A stretch of DNA of 64,000 bases from Fimousia sp045616445 (GCA_045616445.1 JAZLGR010000003.1:186001-250000), one strand, 5' to 3'; shown: positions 43,730 through 52,945, counted from the first letter of the stretch. Notes: a model not told the origin generated them from the letters alone. Made by a program: numbers and translations.

Positions 43730-43898
43730 TTTTGAGGAGCAGAAAAGCAAGTCGAATTACGCGATCGGACTTGTTTGGCGAAAATTACAGTTTACGAAGA
43801 CGGTAGCGAGTGAGAAAGCAAGTAGAATATGCAGGCAGGAAGTTTTTTGACAAGAAGAAGTGGATTGGATGCTGAAGGGAAGCATAATAGCTGGTGCA
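43730..43898. other. non-coding stretch with no recognised feature
   Basis: Short frames here have no ribosome binding sites or family matches. One weak dyad, CAAGTC with GACTTG about 20 nt apart, is visible. Nothing else is supported. Confidence 0.5.
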
Positions 43899-44252
43899 GG
43901 GAATGGATAAGTGAGTTTGCTTGCTTTCCCATCCCCGAAAAATTCTATAAAACGTTGATCAGGGATGGGAAATCGTCAAAATTGTGAAAGCCCATCCCTG
44001 AAAAATCGCAAAATACGTGAATTAGGGAATGGAAATCGTTAGAATCGCGAAAACCCATCCCTACTCTAGCTTGATTTCACTGTTGTGAGTGATGGGAAAA
44101 GTAGATTTTTGCTATTTCCATTCCCCAAAAAGGGATGGAACGCGTGTCCACAGTGATGGGATTTCTAGATTTTCGTTATTCCCCATCAACAATTAAATCG
44201 TGCCAGCAAAATCAAGGGATGGGAAAACTAAGAATTCAAGGATCCGCATCCC
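43899..44252. repeat. array A: six 37-bp palindromic units with 63-64 bp period
   Basis: Units lie at 43899-43935, 43962-43998, 44025-44061, 44089-44125, 44153-44189 and 44216-44252. Each is exactly 37 bp, opens with a GGGATGGG-like arm (also GGGAATGG or GTGATGGG) and closes with CCCATCCC or a variant. The interior is 21 bp and AT-rich; linkers are 26-27 bp. Start-to-start distances are 63, 63, 64, 64 and 63. Interiors and linkers are themselves related between neighbouring units, so this is a diverged tandem repeat, not unique spacers. The array lies between the convergent genes alaS and rpsU. Confidence 0.9.
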
Positions 44253-44388
44253 TCCACGCGCCATTAGGCGCCAAAATGCACCGCAAATACGCCACTACCC
44301 GCCAAAATGTAATTCAAACGCGCCGCTACTCACAACAATTCAAACGCGCCGCTACCCTCAACAACGCAATGCCCTCCCCAGGCAACTA
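44253..44388. repeat. GC-rich short tandem repeats bordering array A
   Basis: A 19-bp block AATTCAAACGCGCCGCTAC occurs at 44311-44329 and again at 44337-44355 (period 26). Looser copies with CGCCACTACCCGCC and GCGCCATTAGGCGCC lie before it. On the minus strand these read GTAGCGGCGCG..., like the GC-rich repeats that border array B on its left. Confidence 0.75.
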
Positions 44389-44390
44389 AA

Positions 44391-44413
44391 AAAGGACATC
44401 CAAAGGATGTCCT
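44391..44413 (-). terminator. terminator of rpsU
   Basis: GGACATCC / GGATGTCC with a 3-nt loop is followed, on the minus strand, by TTTTTTAG. Confidence 0.88.
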
Positions 44414-44433
44414 CTTGATTCATAGTCTTAAGA

Positions 44434-44610
44434 CTATTTATATTTTCTTTTACGTGCTGCTTCAGATTTCTTTTTACGTTTTACGCTTGGTTTTTCGTAA
44501 TGTTCACGTTTACGAATTTCCTGCTGAATACCTGCTTTTGCACAGCTTCTCTTGAATCTGCGTAAAGCGCTATCTAAAGTTTCGTTTTCTTTAACGATTA
44601 CATTTGACAT
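44434..44610 (-). CDS. rpsU: 30S ribosomal protein S21
   Basis: This 58-residue basic protein begins MSNVIVKENETLDSALRRFK and continues RSCAKAGIQQEIRKREHYEK, the standard S21 pattern. S21 helps the 30S subunit bind mRNA leaders. It ends RKRKYK. A GGAGGGAGG-rich leader lies upstream. It has its own promoter and terminator and is transcribed toward array A. Confidence 0.96.
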   Translation of the reverse strand: MSNVIVKENETLDSALRRFKRSCAKAGIQQEIRKREHYEKPSVKRKKKSEAARKRKYK

Positions 44611-44701
44611 AGACTCACACCTAACCTCCCTCCAGTTGTAGATTGTGCACGTGTACTATACAACTGTTTGGGTTTATTTTATGCACTAATGCACTCTTAT
44701 A

Positions 44702-44729
44702 ATTATATCGAAAATACAAGATTCGTCAA
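44702..44729 (-). promoter_or_regulatory. promoter of rpsU
   Basis: On the minus strand TTGACG and a consensus TATAAT are separated by 16 bp, giving a leader of about 85 nt. Confidence 0.65.
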
Positions 44730-44828
44730 GTGATTTTCTCTAATTTTTTTAAATAATATAAGAAAAATTATAAGTAAAAACCAAAGCAGTCCGCAAGATC
44801 TATAACTATGATAGCAATCTTCCATCCA

Positions 44829-44857
44829 TTGCCAAAATGCATACTTTGTGCTACTAT
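44829..44857 (+). promoter_or_regulatory. putative promoter of the flavodoxin-like gene
   Basis: TTGCCA and TACTAT are separated by 17 bp. The rest of the 310-nt gap between rpsU and this gene (44611-44920) holds only the rpsU leader, its promoter and AT-rich DNA. Confidence 0.4.
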
Positions 44858-44920
44858 CTATATAAGTATGCAATTTGATAACATGCATATACTATGTCAG
44901 TAAAATGGAGGGGAAATCCT

Positions 44921-45460
44921 ATGAGACCAACTATTGTTATTTATAAATCGAAATATGGAACCACCCAGGCTTATGCGAAAAAGATTGCCAGAGAGCTCGA
45001 TACAGAAGCAATTTTAGTTGAACAGCTCAAGGAATTTCATCGTATTGGAGAATATGAGAATGTCGTGCTTTGCCTTCCAATCTACAACGGCGGACTGGCA
45101 GGGATCAATACGATCAAAGCAAGATATTATATGATAGCAGAGAAGAATATCACATTGCTGATGGTGGGTATGAGTGATCCACAGGATGAAGGAAGTATCT
45201 ATCAGGTAATCAATCATTCTCTGACAGACAACATGAAACGTAAATTTGCTATCTACTATGCGCAGGGTAAGGTGCGTTATAACGGTATGATGCTGCAGGA
45301 TAAGTTTTCATGGAACAGCTGGATGAAGCAGTTACAGAAGCAAGCATCAGAAAACATGAATGACACACAGAAAGAGATGTTAAAACATGCAAAAGACAGA
45401 CTGGATTTCTACGACGAAGCACAGCTTGAAAGTCTGCTTGCGCACGTAACCATAGATTAA
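44921..45460 (+). CDS. flavodoxin-domain protein
   Basis: The protein (179 residues) opens with the FMN phosphate-binding loop of flavodoxins, TIVIYKSKYGTTQAYAKKIA, then VVLCLPIYNGGLAGINTIKA around the second FMN loop. It resembles the flavodoxin-like group that includes the HemG-type oxidases, with a helical C-terminal extension. The ATG at 44921 follows TGGAGGGG. Its partner is unknown, but a low-potential electron carrier would fit a cell with Rnf and several flavoproteins. phoH begins 28 nt later. Confidence 0.82.
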   Translation: MRPTIVIYKSKYGTTQAYAKKIARELDTEAILVEQLKEFHRIGEYENVVLCLPIYNGGLAGINTIKARYYMIAEKNITLLMVGMSDPQDEGSIYQVINHSLTDNMKRKFAIYYAQGKVRYNGMMLQDKFSWNSWMKQLQKQASENMNDTQKEMLKHAKDRLDFYDEAQLESLLAHVTID

Positions 45461-45488
45461 CCAAACAACCAAGGAGAACAATACCTAC

Positions 45489-46517
45489 ATGAATTTAATT
45501 GAGATAGATTTTCAGCTGCCGGGCGAGTATGCAGCCAATGTGTTCGGCCAGTTCGACAGCTTCATGAAGAAAATTGAAAAGACACTCCACATTTCCATCG
45601 TCTTAAGGGGCGACAGCGTCAAGCTCATTGGAAAAGAACGAGATGTCAAAAAGGCAAAAGAGGTCATCGACAGCTTAACTGAGCTTGCAAAGAGAGGCAA
45701 CCAGGTGACAGAGCAGAATGTCAACTATGCGCTGGCTCTTTCCATGGAGGATAAAGCAAGCGACATCGTGGGACTCGACAAGGAAGTCATCTGCCACACC
45801 ATCCAGGGCAAGCCTGTCAAACCAAAGACTCACGGCCAGAAGGACTACATCGATGCCATCAATAAGAAGATGATCGTATTCGGCGTGGGCCCTGCCGGAA
45901 CTGGAAAGACCTATCTTGCCATGGCAGCAGCCATTACTGCATTTAAGAACAATGAAGTAAACCGAATCATCATGACAAGACCTGCCATCGAAGCAGGCGA
46001 AAAGCTGGGATTCTTACCAGGTGACTTACAGAGCAAGGTGGATCCATACCTGCGACCACTTTACGATGCACTTTATGAGATTATGGGCGCAGATACCTTC
46101 TTAAAGAACATGGAGAAAGGCCTGATCGAAGTGGCACCGCTTGCTTACATGCGAGGTCGTACGTTAGACAACGCATTCATCGTCCTCGACGAAGCCCAGA
46201 ACACCACTCCAGCCCAGATGAAAATGTTCCTGACACGTATCGGCTTTGGCTCAAAAGCTATCATTACCGGCGATTTGACCCAGAAGGATCTTCCATTTGA
46301 TGCAAAATCCGGATTAGAAGAAGCCATTCAGGTACTTGGCAAGATTGACGACATCGGCATCTGCGAGCTGACCAACCGAGATGTTGTAAGACATCCACTG
46401 GTACAGAAGATTGTCACCGCATATGACGATTATGAGAATAAACAGGCGAAGAAGAAAAAGCGTTCCGAAGCCATCAAACGAGAAAGAACCTCAAATAACC
46501 GCCGCCCCAAACAGTAA
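45489..46517 (+). CDS. PhoH-family ATPase
   Basis: This protein (342 residues) has an N-terminal KH-like RNA-binding region (about 1-90) and a helicase-like ATPase domain with Walker A VGPAGTGKTYLAMA (about 136) and Walker B AFIVLDEAQNTTPAQMK, then GSKAIITGDLTQ. PhoH-like proteins (YbeZ) work with the endoribonuclease YbeY in rRNA maturation and quality control. ybeY follows 38 nt later, which supports that role. The C-terminus is highly basic. Confidence 0.93.
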   Translation: MNLIEIDFQLPGEYAANVFGQFDSFMKKIEKTLHISIVLRGDSVKLIGKERDVKKAKEVIDSLTELAKRGNQVTEQNVNYALALSMEDKASDIVGLDKEVICHTIQGKPVKPKTHGQKDYIDAINKKMIVFGVGPAGTGKTYLAMAAAITAFKNNEVNRIIMTRPAIEAGEKLGFLPGDLQSKVDPYLRPLYDALYEIMGADTFLKNMEKGLIEVAPLAYMRGRTLDNAFIVLDEAQNTTPAQMKMFLTRIGFGSKAIITGDLTQKDLPFDAKSGLEEAIQVLGKIDDIGICELTNRDVVRHPLVQKIVTAYDDYENKQAKKKKRSEAIKRERTSNNRRPKQ

Positions 46518-46555
46518 GTGACGGACACTTTTGATTATTTATAGGAGAAAAGAAG

Positions 46556-47056
46556 ATGAGTATCATCATTGAGAATGAATACGAAGCAAAAACTTTAGAA
46601 GGTTATGAAGCCATTATTGAAGAAATTGTGGAAGCAGCCCTTGATTATGAGAAGTTTCCATACGAATGTCAGGTCAGCGTGACATTGGTGGATAATGAAA
46701 CCATTCACCAGATCAACAGGGAATATCGAGAAATCGACAGACCAACTGACGTATTAAGCTTCCCGGCATTGGAATATGATTTCGGTGGAGATTTTGAATG
46801 GTTAGACGAAGCAGGTGTTGAATTCTGCGATCCGGAATCCGGAGAGATCGTCCTCGGCGACATCATGATCTCCATGGATAAAGTAGAAGAACAGGCAGAA
46901 GAATTCGACCATAGCCAAAAGCGTGAGTTTGCATTCCTGATTGCCCACAGCATGTTACATCTCATGGGCTATGACCACATGGAAGACGATGAACGTGTGG
47001 TTATGGAACAGAAGCAGGAAGAGATTCTTCAGTCCAAGGGCTACACACGCGACTAG
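46556..47056 (+). CDS. ybeY: endoribonuclease YbeY
   Basis: YbeY (166 residues) is a zinc-dependent single-strand endoribonuclease for 16S rRNA 3' maturation. The H-x3-H-x5-H zinc motif is present in AHSMLHLMGYDHMEDDE. The upstream block INREYREIDRPTDVLSFPALE is characteristic. The usual HG of the motif is HS here. AGGAGAAAAG precedes the ATG. It is coupled to phoH. Confidence 0.95.
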   Translation: MSIIIENEYEAKTLEGYEAIIEEIVEAALDYEKFPYECQVSVTLVDNETIHQINREYREIDRPTDVLSFPALEYDFGGDFEWLDEAGVEFCDPESGEIVLGDIMISMDKVEEQAEEFDHSQKREFAFLIAHSMLHLMGYDHMEDDERVVMEQKQEEILQSKGYTRD

Positions 47057-47077
47057 ATCAACAACGAGGAGTTTATT

Positions 47078-48730
47078 ATGAGCAGTAAAAATAAAAACAG
47101 CGCAGGCAATGCCTTGATGCAGGGTGCCATCCTTGCAGCCGCATCCATCTTTTGTCGAATCATCGGACTCTTATATCGAAGTCCATTACGTGAAATCATC
47201 GGCGATGATGGGAACGGATTTTACTCAATTGCATATAATATTTACACAATTATCCTGTTAATTGCATCCTTTTCCATCCCGCTTGCAGTATCCAAAGCAA
47301 TTTCTGCAAGACTGGCAAAGGGAGAATATAAGAATGCGCAGCGAATCTTCCACGGCGCACTGGCCTATGCCTTTGTGGTTGGTGGACTGGGATTTGTAAT
47401 CTGCTATTTTGGCGCACCATATCTGGTAACCGATGGCGCAGTGCCGGCCCTTCGTATGTTAGCACCAGTAATCTTCTTCTCTGGAATTTTAGGTGTATTA
47501 CGAGGATATTTCCAGGGACACTCTACCATGGTGCCAACATCTATTTCACAGATTATCGAACAGATTCTCAATGCCTTCGTATCCGTTGGGGCAGCCTATC
47601 TTATGGTTCGCCACTTAAAGGCAACCACTGAATCCGAACAGCTTTACCGTGCATCCTTAGGTGCCAAGGGTTCTGCCATGGGTACAGGTGCAGGTGTTTT
47701 GATCGGTCTTTTATTCTGTATGTTTGTGTACGCTGTATACAGACCTAGAATGAAGCGCTACGTCAGCCGTGATAAGACAAAACATGTGGAATCCTACGGA
47801 AGCATTTTCAAAATTTTGATTTTGACCATTACACCGGTTATTTTTGCAACAGCGATCTACAACTGTTCTGCAAGTATTGACCAGTCCATCTTCCAGTTTA
47901 TTTTGGGACACAAACACTATAAAGAACTGACCATGGCAACATTATATGGTATTTTCGGTACCCAGTTTAACGTGCTGATCAACGTACCAGTTTCCATGGC
48001 ATCCGCTTTATCCTCTGCTATCGTACCGAATATCTCTGGTAACTACGCAGTGGGGAACATGGAAGAACTGAACAAATCCATCACCAGCGCGATTAAGTTA
48101 AATATGCTTGTCATGATTCCTTGTGCAGTGGGCTTAACTGTTCTGGCTGATCCAATCATCCACTTATTATTCCCAACTGCTACCGCACTTGGTGGGAAAT
48201 TATTAATGATGGGATCCATCACCGTTGTATTCTACGGCTTATCCACCTTAAGTAATGGTATCTTACAGGGACTTGGTAAGATGAACGTACCAGTAAAAAA
48301 TGCTGGAATCGCAGTCATCATTCAGGCAATCGTTTTAGTGCCATTATTATATTTTACAAATTTAGAAGCATACGCTCTGGTTATTGTTATGATCGTATTC
48401 TCCTTCGTCATGTGTATCTTAAACTCCAGAGCAATCACAAAGTATGCAGGCTATCAGCAGGAATATGCGAAGACATTCATTAAACCATTCCTTGCAGCGA
48501 TTGTGATGGGCGTGGCTACATTTGCCACATATTATGCAAGCCACTTAGTCACTGTGAAGGCAGGAAATTATGTTGGTAATGCCATCTCCTGCGTAATTGC
48601 CATCGGCGTGGCAGTAGCCGTGTACGCAGTGGGTGTCATCAAGACCAATGCTGTGACAGAAGAAGAGCTTTACAGCATGCCGAAGGGAAGAAGCTTAGTC
48701 AGACTTTGCAAAAAAGTACATTTACTGTAA
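47078..48730 (+). CDS. SpoVB/YtgP-type polysaccharide flippase-like membrane protein
   Basis: This integral membrane protein (550 residues) has about 14 hydrophobic helices of the MOP superfamily. The start ALMQGAILAAASIFCRIIGLLYRSPL is typical of the YtgP/SpoVB/MurJ2 group, and RGYFQGHSTMVPTSISQIIEQ is its usual helix-3/4 block. YtgP/MurJ members flip lipid II; SpoVB acts in spore cortex synthesis. Which one applies cannot be decided here. It starts 21 nt after ybeY. Confidence 0.85.
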   Translation: MSSKNKNSAGNALMQGAILAAASIFCRIIGLLYRSPLREIIGDDGNGFYSIAYNIYTIILLIASFSIPLAVSKAISARLAKGEYKNAQRIFHGALAYAFVVGGLGFVICYFGAPYLVTDGAVPALRMLAPVIFFSGILGVLRGYFQGHSTMVPTSISQIIEQILNAFVSVGAAYLMVRHLKATTESEQLYRASLGAKGSAMGTGAGVLIGLLFCMFVYAVYRPRMKRYVSRDKTKHVESYGSIFKILILTITPVIFATAIYNCSASIDQSIFQFILGHKHYKELTMATLYGIFGTQFNVLINVPVSMASALSSAIVPNISGNYAVGNMEELNKSITSAIKLNMLVMIPCAVGLTVLADPIIHLLFPTATALGGKLLMMGSITVVFYGLSTLSNGILQGLGKMNVPVKNAGIAVIIQAIVLVPLLYFTNLEAYALVIVMIVFSFVMCILNSRAITKYAGYQQEYAKTFIKPFLAAIVMGVATFATYYASHLVTVKAGNYVGNAISCVIAIGVAVAVYAVGVIKTNAVTEEELYSMPKGRSLVRLCKKVHLL

Positions 48731-48847
48731 GTCTCGGGCTCATTCGGGAGAAGCATGGCTAAATCGCAGAAATCGCAAAAGAAACAAAAACACATATTAA
48801 TATAGAAGAAACGTAAAAAATAGGTAAAATTTCAAGGAGTAATTGAC

Positions 48848-50053
48848 ATGATTTATGACCTGATCATCGTAGGTGGTGGGGCTGCCGGCATGATGGCCGC
48901 CATCACAGCTGCCGAACAAGGACAAAAATCAATCATCATAGAGAAGATGCCAAGGCTTGGCAAGAAGCTGCTGGCCACAGGAAACGGCAGATGCAATTTC
49001 ACCAATTCCTATTTAGATGACGACTGCTACCGCGGTGGGAAGAAGGATTTCATCTTCACGGCGCTGGATCAGTTCACTTACGAGCAGACCGTGGAATTCT
49101 TTGAAGGATTGGGGATTGCCTGCGTAGAAAAGGATGGCTATTATTATCCAGCATCCAATCAGGCGGCAACCATTGCCGACGGCCTGATCTATAAGATTTC
49201 CAGTCTTCCGATCAAGGTGGAAACCGGGACCATCGTCAGATCCATTAAAAAGGACAAGCATTTTGTGGTGAATACCGACAAGGGTAGTGTCCACGGTAGG
49301 AATGTACTTGTAACCACAGGTGGCAAGGCCCAGGAGAAGCTTGGCAGCGACGGTGCAGGGTATGCCTTTGCCAAGGCATTTGGTCATAAAATTGTGAGAC
49401 CATTCCCAACATTAACGGCCCTTAAGGTGAAGGAACATCACTTAAAGAATGCCTCCGGCGTTCGTTGCCAGTGCAGAATGACGGTCACCGGCAGGGGAAG
49501 AAAATATCAGGAGCAGGGAGAATTGCAGATTACCAAGTATGGTATCTCCGGCGTTATGGTATTTCAGTTAAGCCGTTATGTCATCGAAGAGTTACTTCGT
49601 GGCGGCAAACCAAGGGTGACTTTGGATCTACTCCCTATGGAGGATGACATGGAGGCTTGTCATGACAAGATGATCACTCTTTGTGATTACAAAACCGTGG
49701 GACAGTGGCTTGAAGGCTATCTCCCAGCAAAACTAGCAGCGGAAATCGTGAAACTTTCCGGTGTGAAACCAACGAAAAAAACAACTGAACTCAATCAGGA
49801 TGAATATAGAAGAATCTGGAATAATCTAAAGAAGCTGCCCCTCACCATCGACGGGTACAACGACTTTGACCAGGCCCAGGCTACCGCAGGTGGCGTATCC
49901 TTAAAACAGATTTCCCCATACACCATGGAATCCGAGCTGGTGGAAGGCTTATATTTTGCCGGTGAAGTGATGGATGTGGACGGAACCTGTGGCGGTTACA
50001 ACCTACAGTGGGCATGGACTTCCGGATATCTTGCAGGAAGGAGCATATTATGA
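48848..50053 (+). CDS. HI0933/BaiN-family NAD(P)/FAD-dependent oxidoreductase
   Basis: This flavoprotein (401 residues) has an N-terminal FAD dinucleotide-binding motif GGGAAGMMAAITAAEQG, the family block RLGKKLLATGNGRCNFTN, the middle HI0933 domain with GELQITKYGISGVMVFQLSR, and the C-terminal second FAD block YFAGEVMDVDGTCGGYNLQWAW. BaiN in Clostridium scindens has been linked to bile acid 7-dehydroxylation steps, but most HI0933 proteins have no proven role. AAGGAG precedes the ATG. The stop overlaps the next start as ATGA. Confidence 0.88.
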   Translation: MIYDLIIVGGGAAGMMAAITAAEQGQKSIIIEKMPRLGKKLLATGNGRCNFTNSYLDDDCYRGGKKDFIFTALDQFTYEQTVEFFEGLGIACVEKDGYYYPASNQAATIADGLIYKISSLPIKVETGTIVRSIKKDKHFVVNTDKGSVHGRNVLVTTGGKAQEKLGSDGAGYAFAKAFGHKIVRPFPTLTALKVKEHHLKNASGVRCQCRMTVTGRGRKYQEQGELQITKYGISGVMVFQLSRYVIEELLRGGKPRVTLDLLPMEDDMEACHDKMITLCDYKTVGQWLEGYLPAKLAAEIVKLSGVKPTKKTTELNQDEYRRIWNNLKKLPLTIDGYNDFDQAQATAGGVSLKQISPYTMESELVEGLYFAGEVMDVDGTCGGYNLQWAWTSGYLAGRSIL

Positions 50054-51630
50054 TTCGTCTTTCACAGATAAAGCTTCCTGTGAACCATAAAAAATCAGAT
50101 ATTGACAGAGTAATCATGAAAAAGCTGGGACTGAAGAAAGTTCCAGCTTATAAAATGGTAAAACAGTCCATCGACGCAAGAAAAAAGAATGACATTCAGG
50201 TAATCTACACTGTGGAACTGTCCCTGCCGAATGAAGCCAAGGTGGCGAAACGCTGTAAACAGGCAGCCATCGTGGCAAAAAAGGAGTATCAGCTTCCCCC
50301 ATCCGGCGGGCAAATGTTACCGCATCCTCCGGTCATTGTTGGCATGGGGCCAGGTGGTCTCTTCTGTGCATATCAGCTTGCCAAGGCAGAGTATGCACCA
50401 ATTGTCATAGAACGAGGAGAAGCAGTGGATGACCGTGCAGCGACGGTGGAACATTTTTGGAAAACTGGGGAACTCAACACCGAATCCAACGTTCAGTTTG
50501 GGGAAGGCGGTGCAGGAACCTTCTCCGATGGAAAGTTGAACACCTTAGTCAAAGATAAATTCGCAAGGAATACTTATGTGCTGGACACTTTTGTAAAGCA
50601 TGGGGCACCAGAAGATATTTTGTATACAAACAAGCCACACATCGGCACCGATGAGCTTCGCGGTGTGGTGCGAAACATGCGGGAAGCCATTATAGAGATG
50701 GGCGGTCAGGTGCATTTTAACACCAAGCTGACCGATTTTGAGGTAAAGGATGGCGAGATTAGCAAAATTCAGATCAATGACAGCGACTGGATGGACTGTG
50801 GGCCGGTGATTTTGGCCATTGGGCACAGCGCCAGGGATACATTTGCCATGCTCCACGAGAAAAAAGTGGTCATGGAACCAAAACCATTCGCCATCGGGGT
50901 TCGTGTAGAGCATCCAAGAACCATGATTAACGAATCCCAGTACGGAGCAGGCTATCCGGAGAAGTTACTTCCGACAGCAGCCTACAAGCTGACCGCCAAG
51001 GCCGCAAATGGCCGAAGCGTCTATTCCTTCTGCATGTGTCCAGGCGGATATGTGGTGAATGCCTCCTCGGAGGAGCAGCGTCTGGTGGTAAATGGCATGA
51101 GTAACCACGACCGAATGGCGGCCAATTCAAACTCCGCCATCATTGTCAATGTCACCCCAGAGGATTTTGGGTCTGAAGATGTGCTGGCCGGCGTGGAATT
51201 CCAGCGTAGATGGGAAGAAAGCGCTTACCGTGAAGGAAAAGGGCAGATTCCAGTCCAGCTTTTTAAAGATTTTGAGGCCGATGTTACATCCACATCTTAC
51301 GGTGATTTTAAGCCTTGTCAGAAGGGCGGACACGCCTTTGGCAACCTGAATAACTGTTTGCCTAAATACTGTGTGGATGCTATAATAGATGGGCTGTATC
51401 AGTTTGAGAAGAAGATCAAGGGCTATGCAAGACCAGATACCATCTTAAGTGGGGTTGAGACGAGAACTTCATCGCCGGTTCGCATCCTTCGTGGGGATGA
51501 TTATACCAGTGAGATCACAAATCTCTATCCATGTGGGGAAGGTGCTGGATATGCTGGAGGAATCACTTCCGCAGCCATGGACGGCATGAAGGTAGCCGAG
51601 GCTGTGATCAGACGATATAAACCAATGTGA
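50050..51630 (+). CDS. FAD-dependent dehydrogenase (COG2509 type)
   Basis: The protein (526 residues) has a small N-terminal ferredoxin-like domain (about 1-85), then a FAD-binding fold (PVIVGMGPGGLFCAYQLAKA), the family motif NVQFGEGGAGTFSDGKL, HIGTDELRGVVRNMR, and a C-terminal GEGAGYAGGITSAAMDGMK. This is the uncharacterised COG2509 dehydrogenase family. The ATG at 50050 overlaps the stop of the preceding flavoprotein, and GGAAGGAG lies upstream, so the two flavoproteins are translationally coupled. Substrate unknown. Confidence 0.88.
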   Translation: MIRLSQIKLPVNHKKSDIDRVIMKKLGLKKVPAYKMVKQSIDARKKNDIQVIYTVELSLPNEAKVAKRCKQAAIVAKKEYQLPPSGGQMLPHPPVIVGMGPGGLFCAYQLAKAEYAPIVIERGEAVDDRAATVEHFWKTGELNTESNVQFGEGGAGTFSDGKLNTLVKDKFARNTYVLDTFVKHGAPEDILYTNKPHIGTDELRGVVRNMREAIIEMGGQVHFNTKLTDFEVKDGEISKIQINDSDWMDCGPVILAIGHSARDTFAMLHEKKVVMEPKPFAIGVRVEHPRTMINESQYGAGYPEKLLPTAAYKLTAKAANGRSVYSFCMCPGGYVVNASSEEQRLVVNGMSNHDRMAANSNSAIIVNVTPEDFGSEDVLAGVEFQRRWEESAYREGKGQIPVQLFKDFEADVTSTSYGDFKPCQKGGHAFGNLNNCLPKYCVDAIIDGLYQFEKKIKGYARPDTILSGVETRTSSPVRILRGDDYTSEITNLYPCGEGAGYAGGITSAAMDGMKVAEAVIRRYKPM

Positions 51631-51637
51631 GAGGATA

Positions 51638-52498
51638 ATGAAATTGGATAATTTAAGAGAAAGAATTAAAAATAAAAGCCGCGTGGTCATTAAGATCGGT
51701 TCTTCATCCATCATTCATGAAGCAACTGGTCAGTTGAATTTTGGCCGATTAGAAAAGCTGGTGCGCATCTTAACTGACATTCATAACAGTGGCAAGGATG
51801 TGGTATTGGTAACCTCCGGTGCGGTAGGAGTAGGAATGAAGGCACTTGGCCTTACCAGAAAACCTAGAAGTATTACCATGAAACAGGCTTGTGCAGCCGT
51901 TGGGCAGGGTCGACTGATTGCAGTTTATCAGAAGCTTTTTTCTGAATACAATCAGGGCGCAGCACAGGTGCTTCTTACGAAAGAAACCATGTTAAGTGAT
52001 GTGAGAAGACGAAACGCCAAGAATACATTTGACAACTTATTCGACTTAGATATCATTCCGATCGTAAACGAGAATGATACCGTATCCACAGAAGAAATCG
52101 AATTTGGTGATAACGATACCTTATCAGCTGTGGTTGCAGCGGTAGTTGGGGCAGACTTACTAATCCTGCTTTCCGATATCGACGGCATGTATACAGACGA
52201 TCCAGGGAAGAATCCGGATGCTGAGCTGATCCCGGTCATCGAAGTCATCGACGAAAAGATAGAAACCATGGGCAAGGGTTCTAATTCGCTCGTAGGAACC
52301 GGCGGTATGGCAACCAAGATTGCAGCAGCGAATATCGTAACGGATGCAGGTGCTGACATGGTCATCACCAATGCAGCAGATCTTGATAACATCAGCCGTG
52401 TGTTACGTGGGGAAGAAGTAGGTACTTTATTCTTAGCACATAAGAGAACCAACTTTAAGCTCATGGAATATTTGGAAACGAAGACTTATTTAAGATAG
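51638..52498 (+). CDS. proB: glutamate 5-kinase (short form without PUA domain)
   Basis: ProB (286 residues) phosphorylates glutamate in the first step of proline synthesis. Amino acid kinase motifs are clear: VVIKIGSSSII, VLVTSGAVGVGM, PIVNENDTVSTEEIEFGDND, LLSDIDGMYTDDP and GTGGMATKIAAA. It ends after the kinase domain and lacks the C-terminal PUA domain of the E. coli enzyme, as in several Firmicutes. proA is not adjacent; a DUF896 gene follows instead. Confidence 0.93.
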   Translation: MKLDNLRERIKNKSRVVIKIGSSSIIHEATGQLNFGRLEKLVRILTDIHNSGKDVVLVTSGAVGVGMKALGLTRKPRSITMKQACAAVGQGRLIAVYQKLFSEYNQGAAQVLLTKETMLSDVRRRNAKNTFDNLFDLDIIPIVNENDTVSTEEIEFGDNDTLSAVVAAVVGADLLILLSDIDGMYTDDPGKNPDAELIPVIEVIDEKIETMGKGSNSLVGTGGMATKIAAANIVTDAGADMVITNAADLDNISRVLRGEEVGTLFLAHKRTNFKLMEYLETKTYLR

Positions 52499-52546
52499 AT
52501 TCATACAGGGAATCGTAGTTTGGAAATAGATAGGAGTATTTGGAAG

Positions 52547-52798
52547 ATGGATGAAAAGAAAATCGCAAGAATCAACGAGCTTTATCATAAATCCAAAGCG
52601 GAAGGCTTAACAGAAGCAGAAAAAGCAGAACAGCAGAAGCTTCGTGGGGAATATATCGCAGCAGTCAGAAACAATATCAGAGCGCAGCTTGACAATGCAG
52701 ATATTCAGGAAGCAGATGGAAGAATCGTTCCACTAAAGAAAAAGCGTCTCATGAATCAGCGAAAGAATGCAGCAACAGCATTTCGCAATAAGAATTAG
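52547..52798 (+). CDS. DUF896 (YnzC-like) protein
   Basis: This small basic protein (83 residues) contains the DUF896 core ARINELYHKSKAEGLTEAEK, then QQKLRGEYIAAVRNNIRAQL, an antiparallel helical hairpin as in YnzC of Bacillus. The function is not well defined (YnzC is linked to the SOS response by its operon). The ATG at 52547 follows ATAGGAGT by about 10 nt. It ends just before a terminator. Confidence 0.9.
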   Translation: MDEKKIARINELYHKSKAEGLTEAEKAEQQKLRGEYIAAVRNNIRAQLDNADIQEADGRIVPLKKKRLMNQRKNAATAFRNKN

Positions 52799-52837
52799 CA
52801 TGAATTAAGGCTGAATCATAGAATATGTCTATGGTAG

Positions 52838-52874
52838 AATAGGATTGTATGAAAATCAATACAATCCTATTTTT
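52838..52874 (+). terminator. terminator of the proB-DUF896 transcript
   Basis: AATAGGATTGTAT pairs with ATACAATCCTATT across an 8-nt loop, followed by TTT. Confidence 0.85.
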
Positions 52875-52876
52875 GC

Positions 52877-52906
52877 TTGTATTATAATTGCCTTTGGTAT
52901 TATAAT
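52877..52906 (+). promoter_or_regulatory. putative promoter of the rnf operon
   Basis: TTGTAT and a consensus TATAAT are separated by 18 bp. A start near 52913 gives a leader of about 160 nt before rnfC, containing the hairpin at 52946. Confidence 0.5.
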
Positions 52907-52945
52907 ATTTTTTAAGTATATAATTAATTGTCAGCAGGCAAAGGG

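Noticed and set aside
43644..43850. Short open frame (68 codons) after alaS
   Set aside because: It starts inside the terminator stem, has no ribosome binding site and no family resemblance.
43899..44252. CRISPR array, because of the regular 63-64 bp spacing
   Set aside because: A CRISPR has near-identical repeats and unique spacers. Here the 37-bp units differ in their interiors and the linkers resemble each other. No cas genes are nearby. The same holds for 58259-58550.
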